Of a stretch of 63,497 nucleotides of DNA, positions 52,827 to 62,202 are shown in pieces (the first letter of the stretch is position 1; the number at the start of each line of letters is the position of its first letter). Below the pieces are notes generated by a model. It saw only the letters and a list, made by a program, of their open reading frames with translations, was not told where the DNA came from and did no database searches. The stretch is from positions 1 through 63,497 of the forward strand of contig JAAZBV010000090.1 in assembly GCA_012513605.1 (NCBI GenBank), read 5' to 3'. A program made the translations under genes and the position numbers. The DNA is from Desulfatiglans sp. (GTDB lineage: Bacteria; Desulfobacterota; DSM-4660; Desulfatiglandales; HGW-15).

Positions 52827-53843
52827 CTAAATTTTTGCAAATACAGGGTGGCGGTATGCTGCAAGATTAACGAGGTAGCTCATCATATCAGGATATGACA
52901 TGCCGCAATGTCCTGCAGAACAGGCTATGCTTGCATCAATATCCAGATCAGGGTTAGGGTTAACATCAAGCACATAAAAGACACCATCCTGTTCTCGAAC
53001 ATCCAGCCTGGCATAGTCTCTGCATCCGATTGCATGGTAGGCATTTAGGCATATCTTTTCCAGCTCGATAAGTTCGGTATTTTTCAAGGGTGCAGGGATG
53101 CGGCTTTCTATCTTATTGTAGTGCTGGGATGAAGAGTCGAATTTGGAATCATACGTACAAAGGCGGTCATGTATATCACTAAAGGCGGAGAAATCCATTT
53201 CAACCACAGGCATCATTTGTACTTTTCCATTCCCGCACAAAGGCACATGAAATTCTCTACCATCTATAAAGACCTCGACTAGCGCAGGCTGGTTGAAATT
53301 ATCAATGATATATTCTATGCGCGATTCAAGCTCTTTCTGGTTCATGACAACAGACCCCGAGTCAAGGCTTATACTGCAGTGTTCAAGAGAGGTTTTGACG
53401 ATTGCAGGGAACAGATTCCAGTCATGAGCTGATGGACATTCATATAGCTTCCAGGCCGGAGTCGGTATACTGAGCGATTCGAGCACCTGTTTTACGCGGG
53501 GCTTATCTTCAGCCAGACGAAGTGTCTCTGGCCCAGACCCTGTATACGTAAATCCCATGGATTCAATAATCAGGGTTGCCTCATGCTCACTATGAATCAG
53601 CCCTGGTATGCTTTCACACTGATTGAATAATATTTTTTCTGAGGGGGAATAACATGACAGGAGAGATTCAAGTCTGCTGTCTGTTATCTCAACAACATCT
53701 ACTGTGTGGCCGGCGGTATTAAGTGCAGAGGCCATTAGATTATTGGTTGACTGGGCAGCCTCCCTGTCAGGCCCTTCCCATTCCGGATTCATATTGCATA
53801 ATAACAGCACCGGCAGATCTTCCGGCCCATATCTAACGGGCAT
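52827..53843 (-). CDS. ATP-grasp ligase, D-alanine-D-alanine ligase-like
   Basis: The 338-residue protein resembles D-Ala-D-Ala ligases: ILFNQCES (usual FN-x-xE motif), GSGPETLRLAEDKPRVKQVLE (usual S-x-x-K-x-xK region) and the metal-binding C-terminus FYVLDVNPNPDLD. It carries no cell-wall genes around it, and the phospho-loop is poorly conserved, so the true substrate may be another amino acid or peptide. The gene stands alone. Confidence 0.82.
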   Translation of the reverse strand: MPVRYGPEDLPVLLLCNMNPEWEGPDREAAQSTNNLMASALNTAGHTVDVVEITDSRLESLLSCYSPSEKILFNQCESIPGLIHSEHEATLIIESMGFTYTGSGPETLRLAEDKPRVKQVLESLSIPTPAWKLYECPSAHDWNLFPAIVKTSLEHCSISLDSGSVVMNQKELESRIEYIIDNFNQPALVEVFIDGREFHVPLCGNGKVQMMPVVEMDFSAFSDIHDRLCTYDSKFDSSSQHYNKIESRIPAPLKNTELIELEKICLNAYHAIGCRDYARLDVREQDGVFYVLDVNPNPDLDIDASIACSAGHCGMSYPDMMSYLVNLAAYRHPVFAKI

Positions 53844-54066
53844 TTACACCTCTGATTCATCCGCAAGTTGAACTATATTAATAAATGGCTCTGGCCTTAA
53901 AAGGCGTTTCAGCTATCAAAACCCTGTAACATTGAACATGGAGAAGGTATATTAGATATATTTTTTCATATCAAGTTATTTTCTTAAAAACTTAAAATTA
54001 TTTAGCATATAAGGCATGGAAAGTCTTTTACCAATAATTTCCATGTTGTTGTAACCGGTGCTAACC

Positions 54067-54414
54067 TTAAACCGGCAAAGAGGGTTTGTTGAGACGGTAC
54101 ATGATCTCTGTATGCCCCTTGATACCCTTTTCCCTTATCTGGTTAATGCATGCCTTTCTGTTTGAACGAAAAATAAAAGCAAAAATCTTTGAAATAATAT
54201 TATTGAACTTCCCGCACTCATTGACATCCATAAAATCAGCACACTTAGCACATGACCTGTAGTTCCTTTCCTTGCAGCAGGCGCGCAGTTTGCACCAGCC
54301 CAGCTTCATGCTTTCAACACAACCGGGGCATTTTTCCCTGAGATACTGCCTGCAAGCGCCACAGTATAGCCCGCAATATGCCACAAGGTTTACATCTTCT
54401 TTTATTTCCCTCAT
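54067..54414 (-). CDS. DUF3795 cysteine-rich protein
   Basis: The 115-residue protein begins with the DUF3795 pattern (YCGLYCGACRQYLREKCPGC), then CKLRACCKER and SCAKCADF. It has many cysteines that may bind zinc or an iron-sulfur cluster. The function is unknown; such genes are frequent in anaerobes. It follows the short YafY-like regulator in the same direction, 114 bp away. Confidence 0.85.
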   Translation of the reverse strand: MREIKEDVNLVAYCGLYCGACRQYLREKCPGCVESMKLGWCKLRACCKERNYRSCAKCADFMDVNECGKFNNIISKIFAFIFRSNRKACINQIREKGIKGHTEIMYRLNKPSLPV

Positions 54415-54528
54415 CTTTTTCTCCTTTTGATTTTCAGTAGGATGATCGATCCAAAGGATCTGTTTTACCAGAGGATAAACTATCCCTGTGACAACAGTAT
54501 GTCAGGGTTGAAAACATGCAAAAATATT

Positions 54529-54936
54529 TCAGTATTTTTTTCCTGAACCATAGGGTACAACATCAATAACCATCTGGTTAAAAAACTGCTCTGCCTGGTC
54601 GGCCTTTTCCTTTGGCACAAGGTTTGTTATCTTTTCTATTGCAGACTCAACCTCTTTGTGGATAAGCCCGGTATCTATGCCTTTAAGGGCGGTAAGTATG
54701 GTAAGCATGTCATTAAGGGTTAAAAGCTGGCGATCAAGTCTGAAGTGTTCCATGATGCCAAAACCGCCTTCATTACCGGAGTATGATATCACAGGTATGC
54801 CCGCCATATTGATGGCGTCTATATCGCGGTAAACCGTCCTCACAGAGACCTCAAATTTTTCAGCAAGCTCCCTTGCGATGATCCTGTCCCGGTTAAGGAG
54901 CATAACCGTGATTGCAAGCATCCTGTCAATACGCAT
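54529..54936 (-). CDS. Short YafY-type helix-turn-helix regulator lacking the WYL domain
   Basis: The 135 residues contain the DeoR/HTH_11 start (MRIDRMLAITVMLLNRDRIIARELAEKFEVSVRTVYRDIDAI) and the linker that in YafY proteins leads to a WYL ligand domain. Here the frame ends at VVPYGSGKKY, just where WYL would begin, and the downstream bases do not continue it in another frame. It may be a natural short form or a decayed gene. It may regulate the DUF3795 gene or itself. Confidence 0.82.
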   Translation of the reverse strand: MRIDRMLAITVMLLNRDRIIARELAEKFEVSVRTVYRDIDAINMAGIPVISYSGNEGGFGIMEHFRLDRQLLTLNDMLTILTALKGIDTGLIHKEVESAIEKITNLVPKEKADQAEQFFNQMVIDVVPYGSGKKY

Positions 54937-54967
54937 TCAAATTCTCCCGGGTGTCTTGTTCGAAATA

Positions 54968-55702
54968 TTAAACAGCTGGGATACTGAAGGTAACCTTTGT
55001 GCCTGAACCTGCCTTTGTCTGAATGGCAATGGCGCCCCTGTGTCTTTCCGCTATCTCTTTTGCAACAGTAAGACCGAGACCTATACCAAAATGCCTGGCG
55101 CTGAAAAGGGGTTCATATACCCGTGAAACGATCTCATCGGGAATACCTGCCCCTGTATCTGATACAGATATGAAGAATGTGTTGTCACCTGTACCTGATT
55201 CAATGGTTATTATCATCTCCCCTGGCAATGCATCCTTTATCGCCTGGAGGCCATTTTTAACCACGTTTGTAATAGCCCTGCCAAGCTGATCAGGATCAAT
55301 ATTAAAGATACGGTCGCAGTTTAGAGCGCTTATAACCTCTATGTTCTGAGGCAGGTCCAGCCCTTCAATAATCTTTTTTAACCAGGCATCTATGTTTACA
55401 GGTATTATCCTGAGCTCTTTCATCTGGGTAATATTTAAAAAGTCAGTAAGGATGCTGTCACATCTTTTTATATTGCGTTCAGCAAGGTTCAGTGCCTTTT
55501 CTATCCTTTCAGGCTGGTTCCTTTCTATAGCGGTCCTTATCACAAAAAGGGAGGTGTTTACAGTGCCCAGCGGGTTCCTTACATCATGGGCAATGGTGGC
55601 GGCAAGCCTCTCAATCATCTCCAGTTTTTCAAGGAACAGGGTATCTTTTTGATTTTGATCTGTGATGTGCGGCTGATTGCCCTGGCTGTTATCCAGCATC
55701 AA
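54968..55702 (-). CDS. Soluble sensor histidine kinase
   Basis: The 244-residue protein has no sensor domain. HisKA has His39 (IAHDVRNPLGT) and HATPase_c shows NVVKNGLQAI, DTGAGIPD and GIGLGLTVAKEIAERH. It overlaps the end of the upstream hybrid kinase gene by 14 bp, so both are made from one transcript. It probably reads its signal through that partner. Confidence 0.93.
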   Translation of the reverse strand: MMLDNSQGNQPHITDQNQKDTLFLEKLEMIERLAATIAHDVRNPLGTVNTSLFVIRTAIERNQPERIEKALNLAERNIKRCDSILTDFLNITQMKELRIIPVNIDAWLKKIIEGLDLPQNIEVISALNCDRIFNIDPDQLGRAITNVVKNGLQAIKDALPGEMIITIESGTGDNTFFISVSDTGAGIPDEIVSRVYEPLFSARHFGIGLGLTVAKEIAERHRGAIAIQTKAGSGTKVTFSIPAV

Positions 55703-57674
55703 GCACCTCCCTTACCTCACTGAGCATATTCCTTACATTATAGGGTTTGCTTATAAACCCCTTTGCCCCGCTCTCCATGGCACTATTTGCATCATCCTCA
55801 GGGGAATAACCGCTGGCGATAATAACCTTGAGTTCAGGTTTTATCCTGAGCAGCTCCTCAAGGCATCTTTTACCCCCCATCCCCGGCATGATCAGGTCAA
55901 GTATAACAAGGGAAATTTGATCTATATTTTTTGAACAGGTTGCAAGAGCAGATTCGCCGTCAGAAGAGGTGATTACCCTGTATCCGAATTTTTTAAGGAT
56001 CTGCTCCCCAAGCTCCCTTACAAACTGCTCATCATCAACAATAAGTATGGTTTCTGTGCCGCCCACTGGCGCAGGCCCCTCCTTTTTTTCAACTACAGCA
56101 GAGATCTCCTGCTTTATAGCAGGCAGATAAATACTAAAGGTTGTGCCCACACCCGGATTGCTGTTACATTCTATGTGGCCGTTGTGTTTGGTCACAAGCC
56201 CATACACCATAGCTAACCCCAGCCCGGTCCCCTTTCCAGGGGCCTTTGTGGTAAAGAAGGGTTCAAAAATCCTTTCCCTCTCCTTTTCTGTCATCCCCTT
56301 ACCATTGTCTGTCATGGAGAGGATTACATAATTTCCAGGGACAAGGCCGTGAAAAGTCCGGCAGTCAGTCTCGGAGAGCATGGTGTTTTCTGTGCAGATT
56401 AATATCTTGCCCCCCTCATTAATGGCATCCCTTGCGTTTACCGCCAGATTCATCATGATCTGCTCTATCTGTGACGGGTCTGCATTGATAACATAAAGGT
56501 TTTTTTCAAGATCGAGTTCTATATCTATCATCTTGGGGATGGTGCGTTCAAGAAGGTTTCTGACATCACGTATTTCTTTATTCAGGTCTATTGGCCTCAT
56601 CTTGCTTTCAACCTTGCGGCTGAACGCAAGGAGCTGCTGGGTAAGCTCGCTCGCCCTCTGCGCTGCCCTTTCTATGCTGGCAAGCTTTGAATAATCAGGG
56701 TTGGTTTCATTCTTGTCCATAAGCAGTATCTGTGTATATCCCAGTATTGCCTGAAGGGAATTATTAAAGTCGTGGGATATGCCACCTGCAAGGGTCCCGA
56801 TGCTCTCCATCTTCTGTGCCTGCTGGAGGTGCTGCTCCATGTTGCGTTTTTCCTCTTCGGCGATTTTTCTCTCTGTTATGTCGGTTATTACAGCAAAACA
56901 GCCCCTCAGCCGGTTTTCATCATCTATAATGGACTGGGGAGATACAATGGTGGGTAGCATTGTGCCATCCTTTTTGAGCCAGGTAAGCTCAAATGGAGAG
57001 ATATCCCCTCCATGACATACACCTATATACCTTGCGTATATCTTTATATTGGCTTCATCAAGAAAATCGGAGGCAAGCCTGCCCAAAAGTTCAGCCTCTG
57101 GGTAGCCAGTCATCCTGGTAAATTTCCGGTTTACATAGGTTATGACACCGTTAAGGTCTTGCATGATCAGGCCATCATTCATGGTCTCAACCAGCAGACG
57201 ATAACGCTCTTCGCTCTCCCTAAGGCGCGCATTCATCCGTTCAAGCTCAAGGTTTCTTCTGCTCAGGGCCTCCTGAACCGCTATCTTTTCCCTTTCAAGC
57301 TGTAGTTTTTCAAAGCACCTGTCAAGGGTCTTTAAAAGCTGACGGGGGTTCAGGGGTTTTCTTAAGTAATCGTAGGCCCCCTCCTGGATCGCCTCTATGG
57401 CAGAATCCGCCTCTACAAATGCAGTCATGATCACTGTAACAATATTGGGGCGGGCATCTTTAAAGGTGTTAATAAGGTTAAGCCCGTTTTCATGACCGAG
57501 CCTGACATCCAGGAGCACCACATCTGCATTAAATGATTTTATAGTATCAACGGCCTCCTGCTGATTATGGGCCGTTCCAACATTATACCCATATGTTTCA
57601 AGAATATCTGTCAGGCTTATTACAAAGTCCCGCTCGTCATCGACGATCAGTATTTTCCTGATATCATCATTCAT
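55689..57674 (-). CDS. Hybrid histidine kinase with N-terminal receiver, PAS, kinase and C-terminal receiver
   Basis: The 661 residues hold a receiver (7-120, Asp56 in LLLDVRLG), a coiled linker, a PAS domain (about 155-270), HisKA with His301 (GGISHDFNNSL), HATPase_c (GKGTGLGLAMVYG) and a second receiver (LVILDLIMPGMGG). There is no membrane segment, so it is cytoplasmic. The N-terminal receiver suggests control by another kinase, perhaps the short kinase that overlaps it. Confidence 0.94.
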   Translation of the reverse strand: MNDDIRKILIVDDERDFVISLTDILETYGYNVGTAHNQQEAVDTIKSFNADVVLLDVRLGHENGLNLINTFKDARPNIVTVIMTAFVEADSAIEAIQEGAYDYLRKPLNPRQLLKTLDRCFEKLQLEREKIAVQEALSRRNLELERMNARLRESEERYRLLVETMNDGLIMQDLNGVITYVNRKFTRMTGYPEAELLGRLASDFLDEANIKIYARYIGVCHGGDISPFELTWLKKDGTMLPTIVSPQSIIDDENRLRGCFAVITDITERKIAEEEKRNMEQHLQQAQKMESIGTLAGGISHDFNNSLQAILGYTQILLMDKNETNPDYSKLASIERAAQRASELTQQLLAFSRKVESKMRPIDLNKEIRDVRNLLERTIPKMIDIELDLEKNLYVINADPSQIEQIMMNLAVNARDAINEGGKILICTENTMLSETDCRTFHGLVPGNYVILSMTDNGKGMTEKERERIFEPFFTTKAPGKGTGLGLAMVYGLVTKHNGHIECNSNPGVGTTFSIYLPAIKQEISAVVEKKEGPAPVGGTETILIVDDEQFVRELGEQILKKFGYRVITSSDGESALATCSKNIDQISLVILDLIMPGMGGKRCLEELLRIKPELKVIIASGYSPEDDANSAMESGAKGFISKPYNVRNMLSEVREVLDAG

Positions 57675-57814
57675 TACATTTACCCCTGCATCTCCACATA
57701 CCGTACTTTCGGCAACTATGAGTAACAGCTAAAATATACTTTTTAACGAACAGAGATATTAAGAAAATTAGAATAATAATAGATAATTAAAGCTTAGTCT
57801 AGGTAAAATAAAAT

Positions 57815-58699
57815 TCATCGCCTTGTAATAGTATATTTATTAATCATGTGATGGGGGTTGTAGGACTCCTTTGCCTTTCTGAGCCCATCAACACCAAGAT
57901 CCTGCTCCCTGTTAATAAATTCTGTATCCGGCCAGCCATTGGCGGCAAACATCTGGTTTATGGCGGTATAGAGGCCAGGGATATCCGGGTTTGCCTTTTC
58001 TATGTGTATAACCGCTGTATCAGGGTTTAGGGGCTCCCCAAGTGAAAATGCCTCCATGCGGCCATTTACAATGATCGCTCCCCCACTATAGTCAAGCTGT
58101 TCGAAATGCATAAGCGCCCTTCGCACAGCATAATCTTCTGAGAGCAGGTTGGGGTTTTCCACGCACTCCCTCATCTTGCACCACTCCTCCTGCATGTTTA
58201 TGAAGCATTCAACAAGGTCTGTGTCAAGCTCGCGGTATTCGGCCTGATAGCTCTTTTTAAACTGGTTCAGATGGTTTTTTTTGCGGTGGTATTTACGCCC
58301 TGAAAGGTTGATCAGGTCAGTTGTCTTGTATACATAGTCGCTGTTATCCCTGTCAGGGGTGCATGTATACCTGGTTTTGTCCACATTTTTAATCAAACCT
58401 TCTCCTGCCCTTTTTATTTCAGGCCTGTTGGCTTTGCCATCAAGACAGGCGAGTAGTTTTTCTATCGCCTTCTGCTTGTCTCCCCGGCCAACAGGCTGAA
58501 GACCATATGGGGATGAACTATCCGGGTTCATAACAATAAACAGGATATTATCCTGCTCTGCCCATACAGGGTGATAGAGGCACTGCCACATAAAAAGATT
58601 GGTAAATGTGAGTTCGGATATCTCAGGCGGGTCTTCTTTAAAATATCTGTTGAACAGTGCCTTGTCCTGTATCTCAAGAGGTTTAAAATCAAGAGTCAT
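57815..58699 (-). CDS. DUF2156 (phosphatidylglycerol lysyltransferase C-terminal-like) protein
   Basis: The 294-residue soluble protein belongs to the DUF2156 group with a GNAT-like fold. SGRKYHRKKNHLNQFKK and the final INREQDLGVDGLRKAKESYNPHHMINKY are characteristic. There is no membrane flippase part, so the acceptor is unknown. ATG at 58699 follows AGGGAG; the frame is open to 58738, overlapping mntP, but without a ribosome site. Confidence 0.85.
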   Translation of the reverse strand: MTLDFKPLEIQDKALFNRYFKEDPPEISELTFTNLFMWQCLYHPVWAEQDNILFIVMNPDSSSPYGLQPVGRGDKQKAIEKLLACLDGKANRPEIKRAGEGLIKNVDKTRYTCTPDRDNSDYVYKTTDLINLSGRKYHRKKNHLNQFKKSYQAEYRELDTDLVECFINMQEEWCKMRECVENPNLLSEDYAVRRALMHFEQLDYSGGAIIVNGRMEAFSLGEPLNPDTAVIHIEKANPDIPGLYTAINQMFAANGWPDTEFINREQDLGVDGLRKAKESYNPHHMINKYTITRR

Positions 58700-58724
58700 T
58701 ATTACTGTTTTCTCCCTGTAAAAG

Positions 58725-59288
58725 TTAACCGGCCACAAGGTGGCTTATGAGCACCTTTATGCCGATACCGATAAGCACCAGCCCTGCTGCTATCTCCATC
58801 TTTTTTTCAAAAAAATGCGTGCCCCTGTCACCGATCCACACACCGATAAAGGACATGATAAACGTTATAAGCCCAATAACAATAACCGGCTCCACCACCC
58901 CAATATCAAGCAGGGCAAAGCTTATCCCTGCGGCAAAGGCGTCAATGCTTGTTGCGATTGAGAGGGAAAAGAGCACAGCCACGTCCATGGGGTCTGTCTT
59001 TTTTTCTACCTCTTCAATCTTAAATGCCTCATATATCATCTTGCACCCGATAAAAAAAAGCAGGCAGAAAACTATCCAGTGATCTATCTCACAGATAAAT
59101 CTCTGAAGTTTGATCCCGCCCAGCCACCCTAAAAGGGGCATAATGGCCTGAAATATGCCGAACCAGGAGGCAATTATCAGGGAATGTTTAATACGAAGGT
59201 CCTTAATCGCAATCCCGCTCGCAATCGATACTGCAAAGGCGTCCATTGCAAGGGCAAGGGCAAGAAGGATTATAGTCAAATGTGACAT
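58725..59288 (-). CDS. mntP: Manganese efflux pump MntP
   Basis: This 187-residue membrane protein has six helices. The paired acidic motifs AMDAFAVS and ATSIDAFAAG are typical of MntP (formerly UPF0059), which exports Mn(II). Length matches E. coli MntP (188). No manganese riboswitch is visible upstream. The DUF2156 gene follows in the same direction. Confidence 0.93.
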   Translation of the reverse strand: MSHLTIILLALALAMDAFAVSIASGIAIKDLRIKHSLIIASWFGIFQAIMPLLGWLGGIKLQRFICEIDHWIVFCLLFFIGCKMIYEAFKIEEVEKKTDPMDVAVLFSLSIATSIDAFAAGISFALLDIGVVEPVIVIGLITFIMSFIGVWIGDRGTHFFEKKMEIAAGLVLIGIGIKVLISHLVAG

Positions 59289-59409
59289 ATGATAGCAAAA
59301 CCTGGATTTTTAAACTTTTGTTATTATAGTTATGATGTTTACATTAATGCAATTAAACGCGGAAGACAAGAAGGAAGGATGAAGAGAGCCATCATGAAAG
59401 GGAGATGCC

Positions 59410-59859
59410 ATGGGAAATGACAATATGATCATAACATGCCCCAAATGCGGGGTAAAAAACAGGGTGCCTGTATCAAAAATAAATGACAGGCCTGTATGCG
59501 GTAAATGCAGGGAGCCCCTTGGAGCCGGCGCATCATCAGATGCACCCCTTGATATTACAGATAATTCCTTTGAAAATGAGGTGCTTGCCTTTAATGGGCC
59601 TGTCCTTATGGATTGCTGGGCCCCATGGTGCGGGCCATGCAGGATGCTTTCACCTGTCATTGAGCAGATCGCAAAGGATTACACCGGCAGGCTTAAGGTG
59701 GTGAAGCTCAATACAGATGAAAACCCGAAAACGGCCATGAAATTTAATATCCAGAGCATCCCAACCATGCTCATCTTCAACAAAGGGCAGCAGGTGGAGA
59801 GGATGACAGGCGCGCTCCCCAGACAGGAGATAGAAAAAAGGATCGCGACTGTTGTTTAA
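59410..59859 (+). CDS. trxC: Thioredoxin 2-type protein with N-terminal zinc ribbon
   Basis: The 149-residue protein has a zinc ribbon (Cys10, Cys13, Cys30, Cys33) followed by a thioredoxin domain with the WCGPC active site (Cys74, Cys77) and the cis-proline in SIPTML. This is the TrxC layout. It should reduce disulfides in the cytoplasm. ATG follows GGGAG. It lies between mntP (divergent) and a ferritin-like gene. Confidence 0.94.
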   Translation: MGNDNMIITCPKCGVKNRVPVSKINDRPVCGKCREPLGAGASSDAPLDITDNSFENEVLAFNGPVLMDCWAPWCGPCRMLSPVIEQIAKDYTGRLKVVKLNTDENPKTAMKFNIQSIPTMLIFNKGQQVERMTGALPRQEIEKRIATVV

Positions 59860-59891
59860 TTCCCACGGGTTTTATCAGAGACTTTTCATTA

Positions 59892-59963
59892 ACCACGGAG
59901 ACACAGAGGACACAGAGAAGATTTTTAAATAAAAACCCTCTGTGAACTCTGTGCCTCCGTGGT
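59892..59963. repeat. ACCACGGAG-type inverted repeat, complete copy
   Basis: The left arm reads ACCACGGAG-A-CACAGAG-GA-CACAGAG. The right arm is its near-perfect complement (CTCTGTG-AA-CTCTGTG-C-CTCCGTGGT). The loop is A/T-rich. It lies between the converging thioredoxin and ferritin-like genes. Confidence 0.8.
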
Positions 59964-60004
59964 GATTACATTTCACACCCAGGGTGAATAGCAAAGATGC
60001 AGAA

Positions 60005-60466
60005 CTACCCGCCCATACTGGCTTGGTAGTCATCCAGCAGGGTCTCAAGCCTGAGCTTGTGTTTGGCCTCCTCCTGTGCAAGGACCATAAAGACCTTTTT
60101 ATGGGACTCCTGGTCTGCTAACCCGGCCAGATCAGTGTAAAACTTATAGGCCTTTTCCTCGCGTTTTGCAGCAAGGCGCAGGATATCATCGTATGGCATG
60201 TCAGGCGTGTAGACCATGTCAACAGTGTAGTCGCTTCTTTTCAGGTCAGGGATATTTTTCATCCTGAAGCTCTCCAGGTTTTCCTTTTTCTTTGAGATAT
60301 TTTCAAGCATCTTTACATGGCCTCTCTCTTCAAGGGCAAATTCCCTGAAAAGCTCCCTTGTGCCTGAAAAGGACTCTCTTTCAGATGCCTCCTGATAGAA
60401 TTTTTCAGCCTCCTTTTCCTTGTTTATGGCATACTCAAATATCTCTTCAATTGTTTTAAAATTCAT
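60005..60466 (-). CDS. Ferritin-like diiron protein (rubrerythrin domain without rubredoxin)
   Basis: The 153-residue four-helix protein has two E-x-x-H motifs (EERGH and EEAKH) and acidic partners in EKEAEKFY and REEKAYKFY. This is the rubrerythrin fold, but the C-terminal rubredoxin part is missing. A role in peroxide or iron handling is likely. ATG follows AAAGGAGA. The iron-sulfur gene upstream could supply electrons. Confidence 0.88.
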   Translation of the reverse strand: MNFKTIEEIFEYAINKEKEAEKFYQEASERESFSGTRELFREFALEERGHVKMLENISKKKENLESFRMKNIPDLKRSDYTVDMVYTPDMPYDDILRLAAKREEKAYKFYTDLAGLADQESHKKVFMVLAQEEAKHKLRLETLLDDYQASMGG

Positions 60467-60566
60467 CTCTTTCTCCTTTAGAATGTAAACCAGCCGGGAA
60501 TCCCTGACAAAAAATATTACAAAAGAAAAAAATTATAAAGCATTAGATACCCCCGGTCAATAGCAG

Positions 60567-61310
60567 TTAAAGGGTCGCAGATGAAATAATCTCACCCTGC
60601 CGGCTTATAACCACCTTTGTAAGGGGTATCTTTTTACCGGCAAGCTCAAGACCCTTCTGCACGATTACAGGCAGTCCCTGGCAGCAGGGCACCTCCATCA
60701 CAGGGACTGTAATGCTTTTTATATCCGCAGTATTAAAGATATCCGCGAACTTTTGTACATATTCCTGCTGATTGTCAAACTTGGGGCAACCCATAAGCAC
60801 AACCCTATCCGCTATAAAATCCCTGTGCAGGTTCGGGTATGAAAGGGCAGCGCAGTCCGCCACGACCGCAAGGTCGGCTCCTTTGAGAAAAGGCGCAGTT
60901 GGCGGGACAAGCCTTATCTTTATTGGCCAGTGGGACAGGGCAGAGAGCCTGCTTTCCTGCTTTATCGGTTCATTTGCCTTTTGGCAGCCAGCGCCGGGAT
61001 TAAAGGTCTGAAGCGATGCGGATGGGCATGTATGTGCTTTGACGGGATGGTCATGCCCTTCTTTTGATGAATTGAGCATCTCATGAACCGCCTTTTCATC
61101 AAACCCCTCTGCCTCTCGCTCCACTATCTTGAGTGCGCCTGTGGGGCACTCCCCAAGGCATGCGCCAAGCCCGTCGCAGTATATCTCAGAGACAAGCCTT
61201 GCCTTGCCATTAATTATCTTTAATGCCCCTTCAGCACAAGAAACAACACACTGTCCGCATCCATTACAAAGTTCCTCGTCTATCTGTATTATTTTTCTTT
61301 TTATCTTCAT
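60567..61310 (-). CDS. Iron-sulfur protein with two 4Fe-4S motifs
   Basis: The 247 residues begin with two ferredoxin-type motifs (CNGCGQCVVSCAEGAL and CDGLGACLGECPTGAL). The middle has further cysteines (HTCPSAS, GAGCQK), and the C-terminal half has conserved Cys in ADCAAL, MGCPKF and VPCCQG. I know such proteins only as uncharacterised redox proteins of anaerobes. ATG follows GAGGAG. It is in line with the ferritin-like gene 100 bp downstream. Confidence 0.85.
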   Translation of the reverse strand: MKIKRKIIQIDEELCNGCGQCVVSCAEGALKIINGKARLVSEIYCDGLGACLGECPTGALKIVEREAEGFDEKAVHEMLNSSKEGHDHPVKAHTCPSASLQTFNPGAGCQKANEPIKQESRLSALSHWPIKIRLVPPTAPFLKGADLAVVADCAALSYPNLHRDFIADRVVLMGCPKFDNQQEYVQKFADIFNTADIKSITVPVMEVPCCQGLPVIVQKGLELAGKKIPLTKVVISRQGEIISSATL

Positions 61311-61433
61311 GATATGTCTCCTCTTAATTAGTTTAGAGGAATTGTATAATGTTCAGCTTCCCCTGTCCTTGACCCATGTCAAAAACCTCCTTTTCCCTTG
61401 CTTGCACCATAAGCCAGTTAATATAAATCTGTA

Positions 61434-61947
61434 GGGGTACAGCGCCTGTGCCCTTCTTCTATTATTGTTTTTACATTCAATGTTCGACGTTCATCCTTTC
61501 CCTTGCGCCCTTTTTTGCTTTTCATTCGATGTTCAAAGTTGGAAGTTCGATGTTGGACGTTCATTGTTTTTTCTTTACGCTTTGAACTTTGAGCCTTGAG
61601 CTTTGAACCCTTCTTCTTATCATTTTCATTCGACGTTCATCCTTTCCCCTTGTGCCCTGAGCCTCATAGCCCCGCCATAGTCTGAACGTTTTTGACGACG
61701 GCGGATGCGCCCTGTGCCTTTTCTTTACATCTCATCCGCCGAACGCAAACCCGGCCCCTGGGTTATTCAATGCATGGATAAAAAGGTGTAATTGTTAACT
61801 GGCAACTGGTAATTGGTTTTTAATTTGTTTTTTTATAATGGTATGATAATAAAATTATGTTTGGCGCGTTTTGCTTATCCTCAAATTATGCAAGGAGGTA
61901 AAAGGGCGACAGCGCTGTTTAAGCTCTATATGAAAAGGTCGTGAGCA
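61434..61947. repeat. Repeat-rich non-coding gap
   Basis: There is no convincing gene. A direct repeat of about 28 bp (TTCGACGTTCATCCTTTCCC followed by TTGCGCCC or TTGTGCCC) occurs at 61483-61510 and 61629-61657. In between are degenerate units based on GTTCGATGTTGGACGTTCAT and on TTTGAACTTTGAGCCTTGAG, some facing each other (TTCAAAGTT / AACTTTGA). This marks the edge of the accessory region. Confidence 0.6.
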
Positions 61948-62202
61948 ATGAGTGTTTTATTTCCTGATACACACCCTAAAATGGAAGCTCTGCAAATTCA
62001 ATTATGGCGGCAAGCCAGCCCTATCCGAAAAATGAACATGCTGGCACAACTCAACAAATCGTCGCAAATGCTGGCATTAGCAGGTCTGCGCGCCAAATAT
62101 CCCCATGCGGATGTATCTGAAATCCGCCGCCGGTTGGCTGGTCTATTATTAGGAGAAGAAACAGCCTGTAAAATCTATGGAGAAATCAGCAGTGCAAAAT
62201 GA
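61948..62202 (+). CDS. Small conserved protein upstream of a nucleotidyltransferase
   Basis: The 84-residue soluble helical protein contains WRQASPIRKMNMLAQLN and a basic EIRRRLAGLLLG helix. I have the impression that such genes often precede nucleotidyltransferase (AbiEii-like) genes as a pair, but no function is known to me. It overlaps the following gene by 26 bp. It could be an antitoxin-like partner; that is inference. Confidence 0.6.
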   Translation: MSVLFPDTHPKMEALQIQLWRQASPIRKMNMLAQLNKSSQMLALAGLRAKYPHADVSEIRRRLAGLLLGEETACKIYGEISSAK

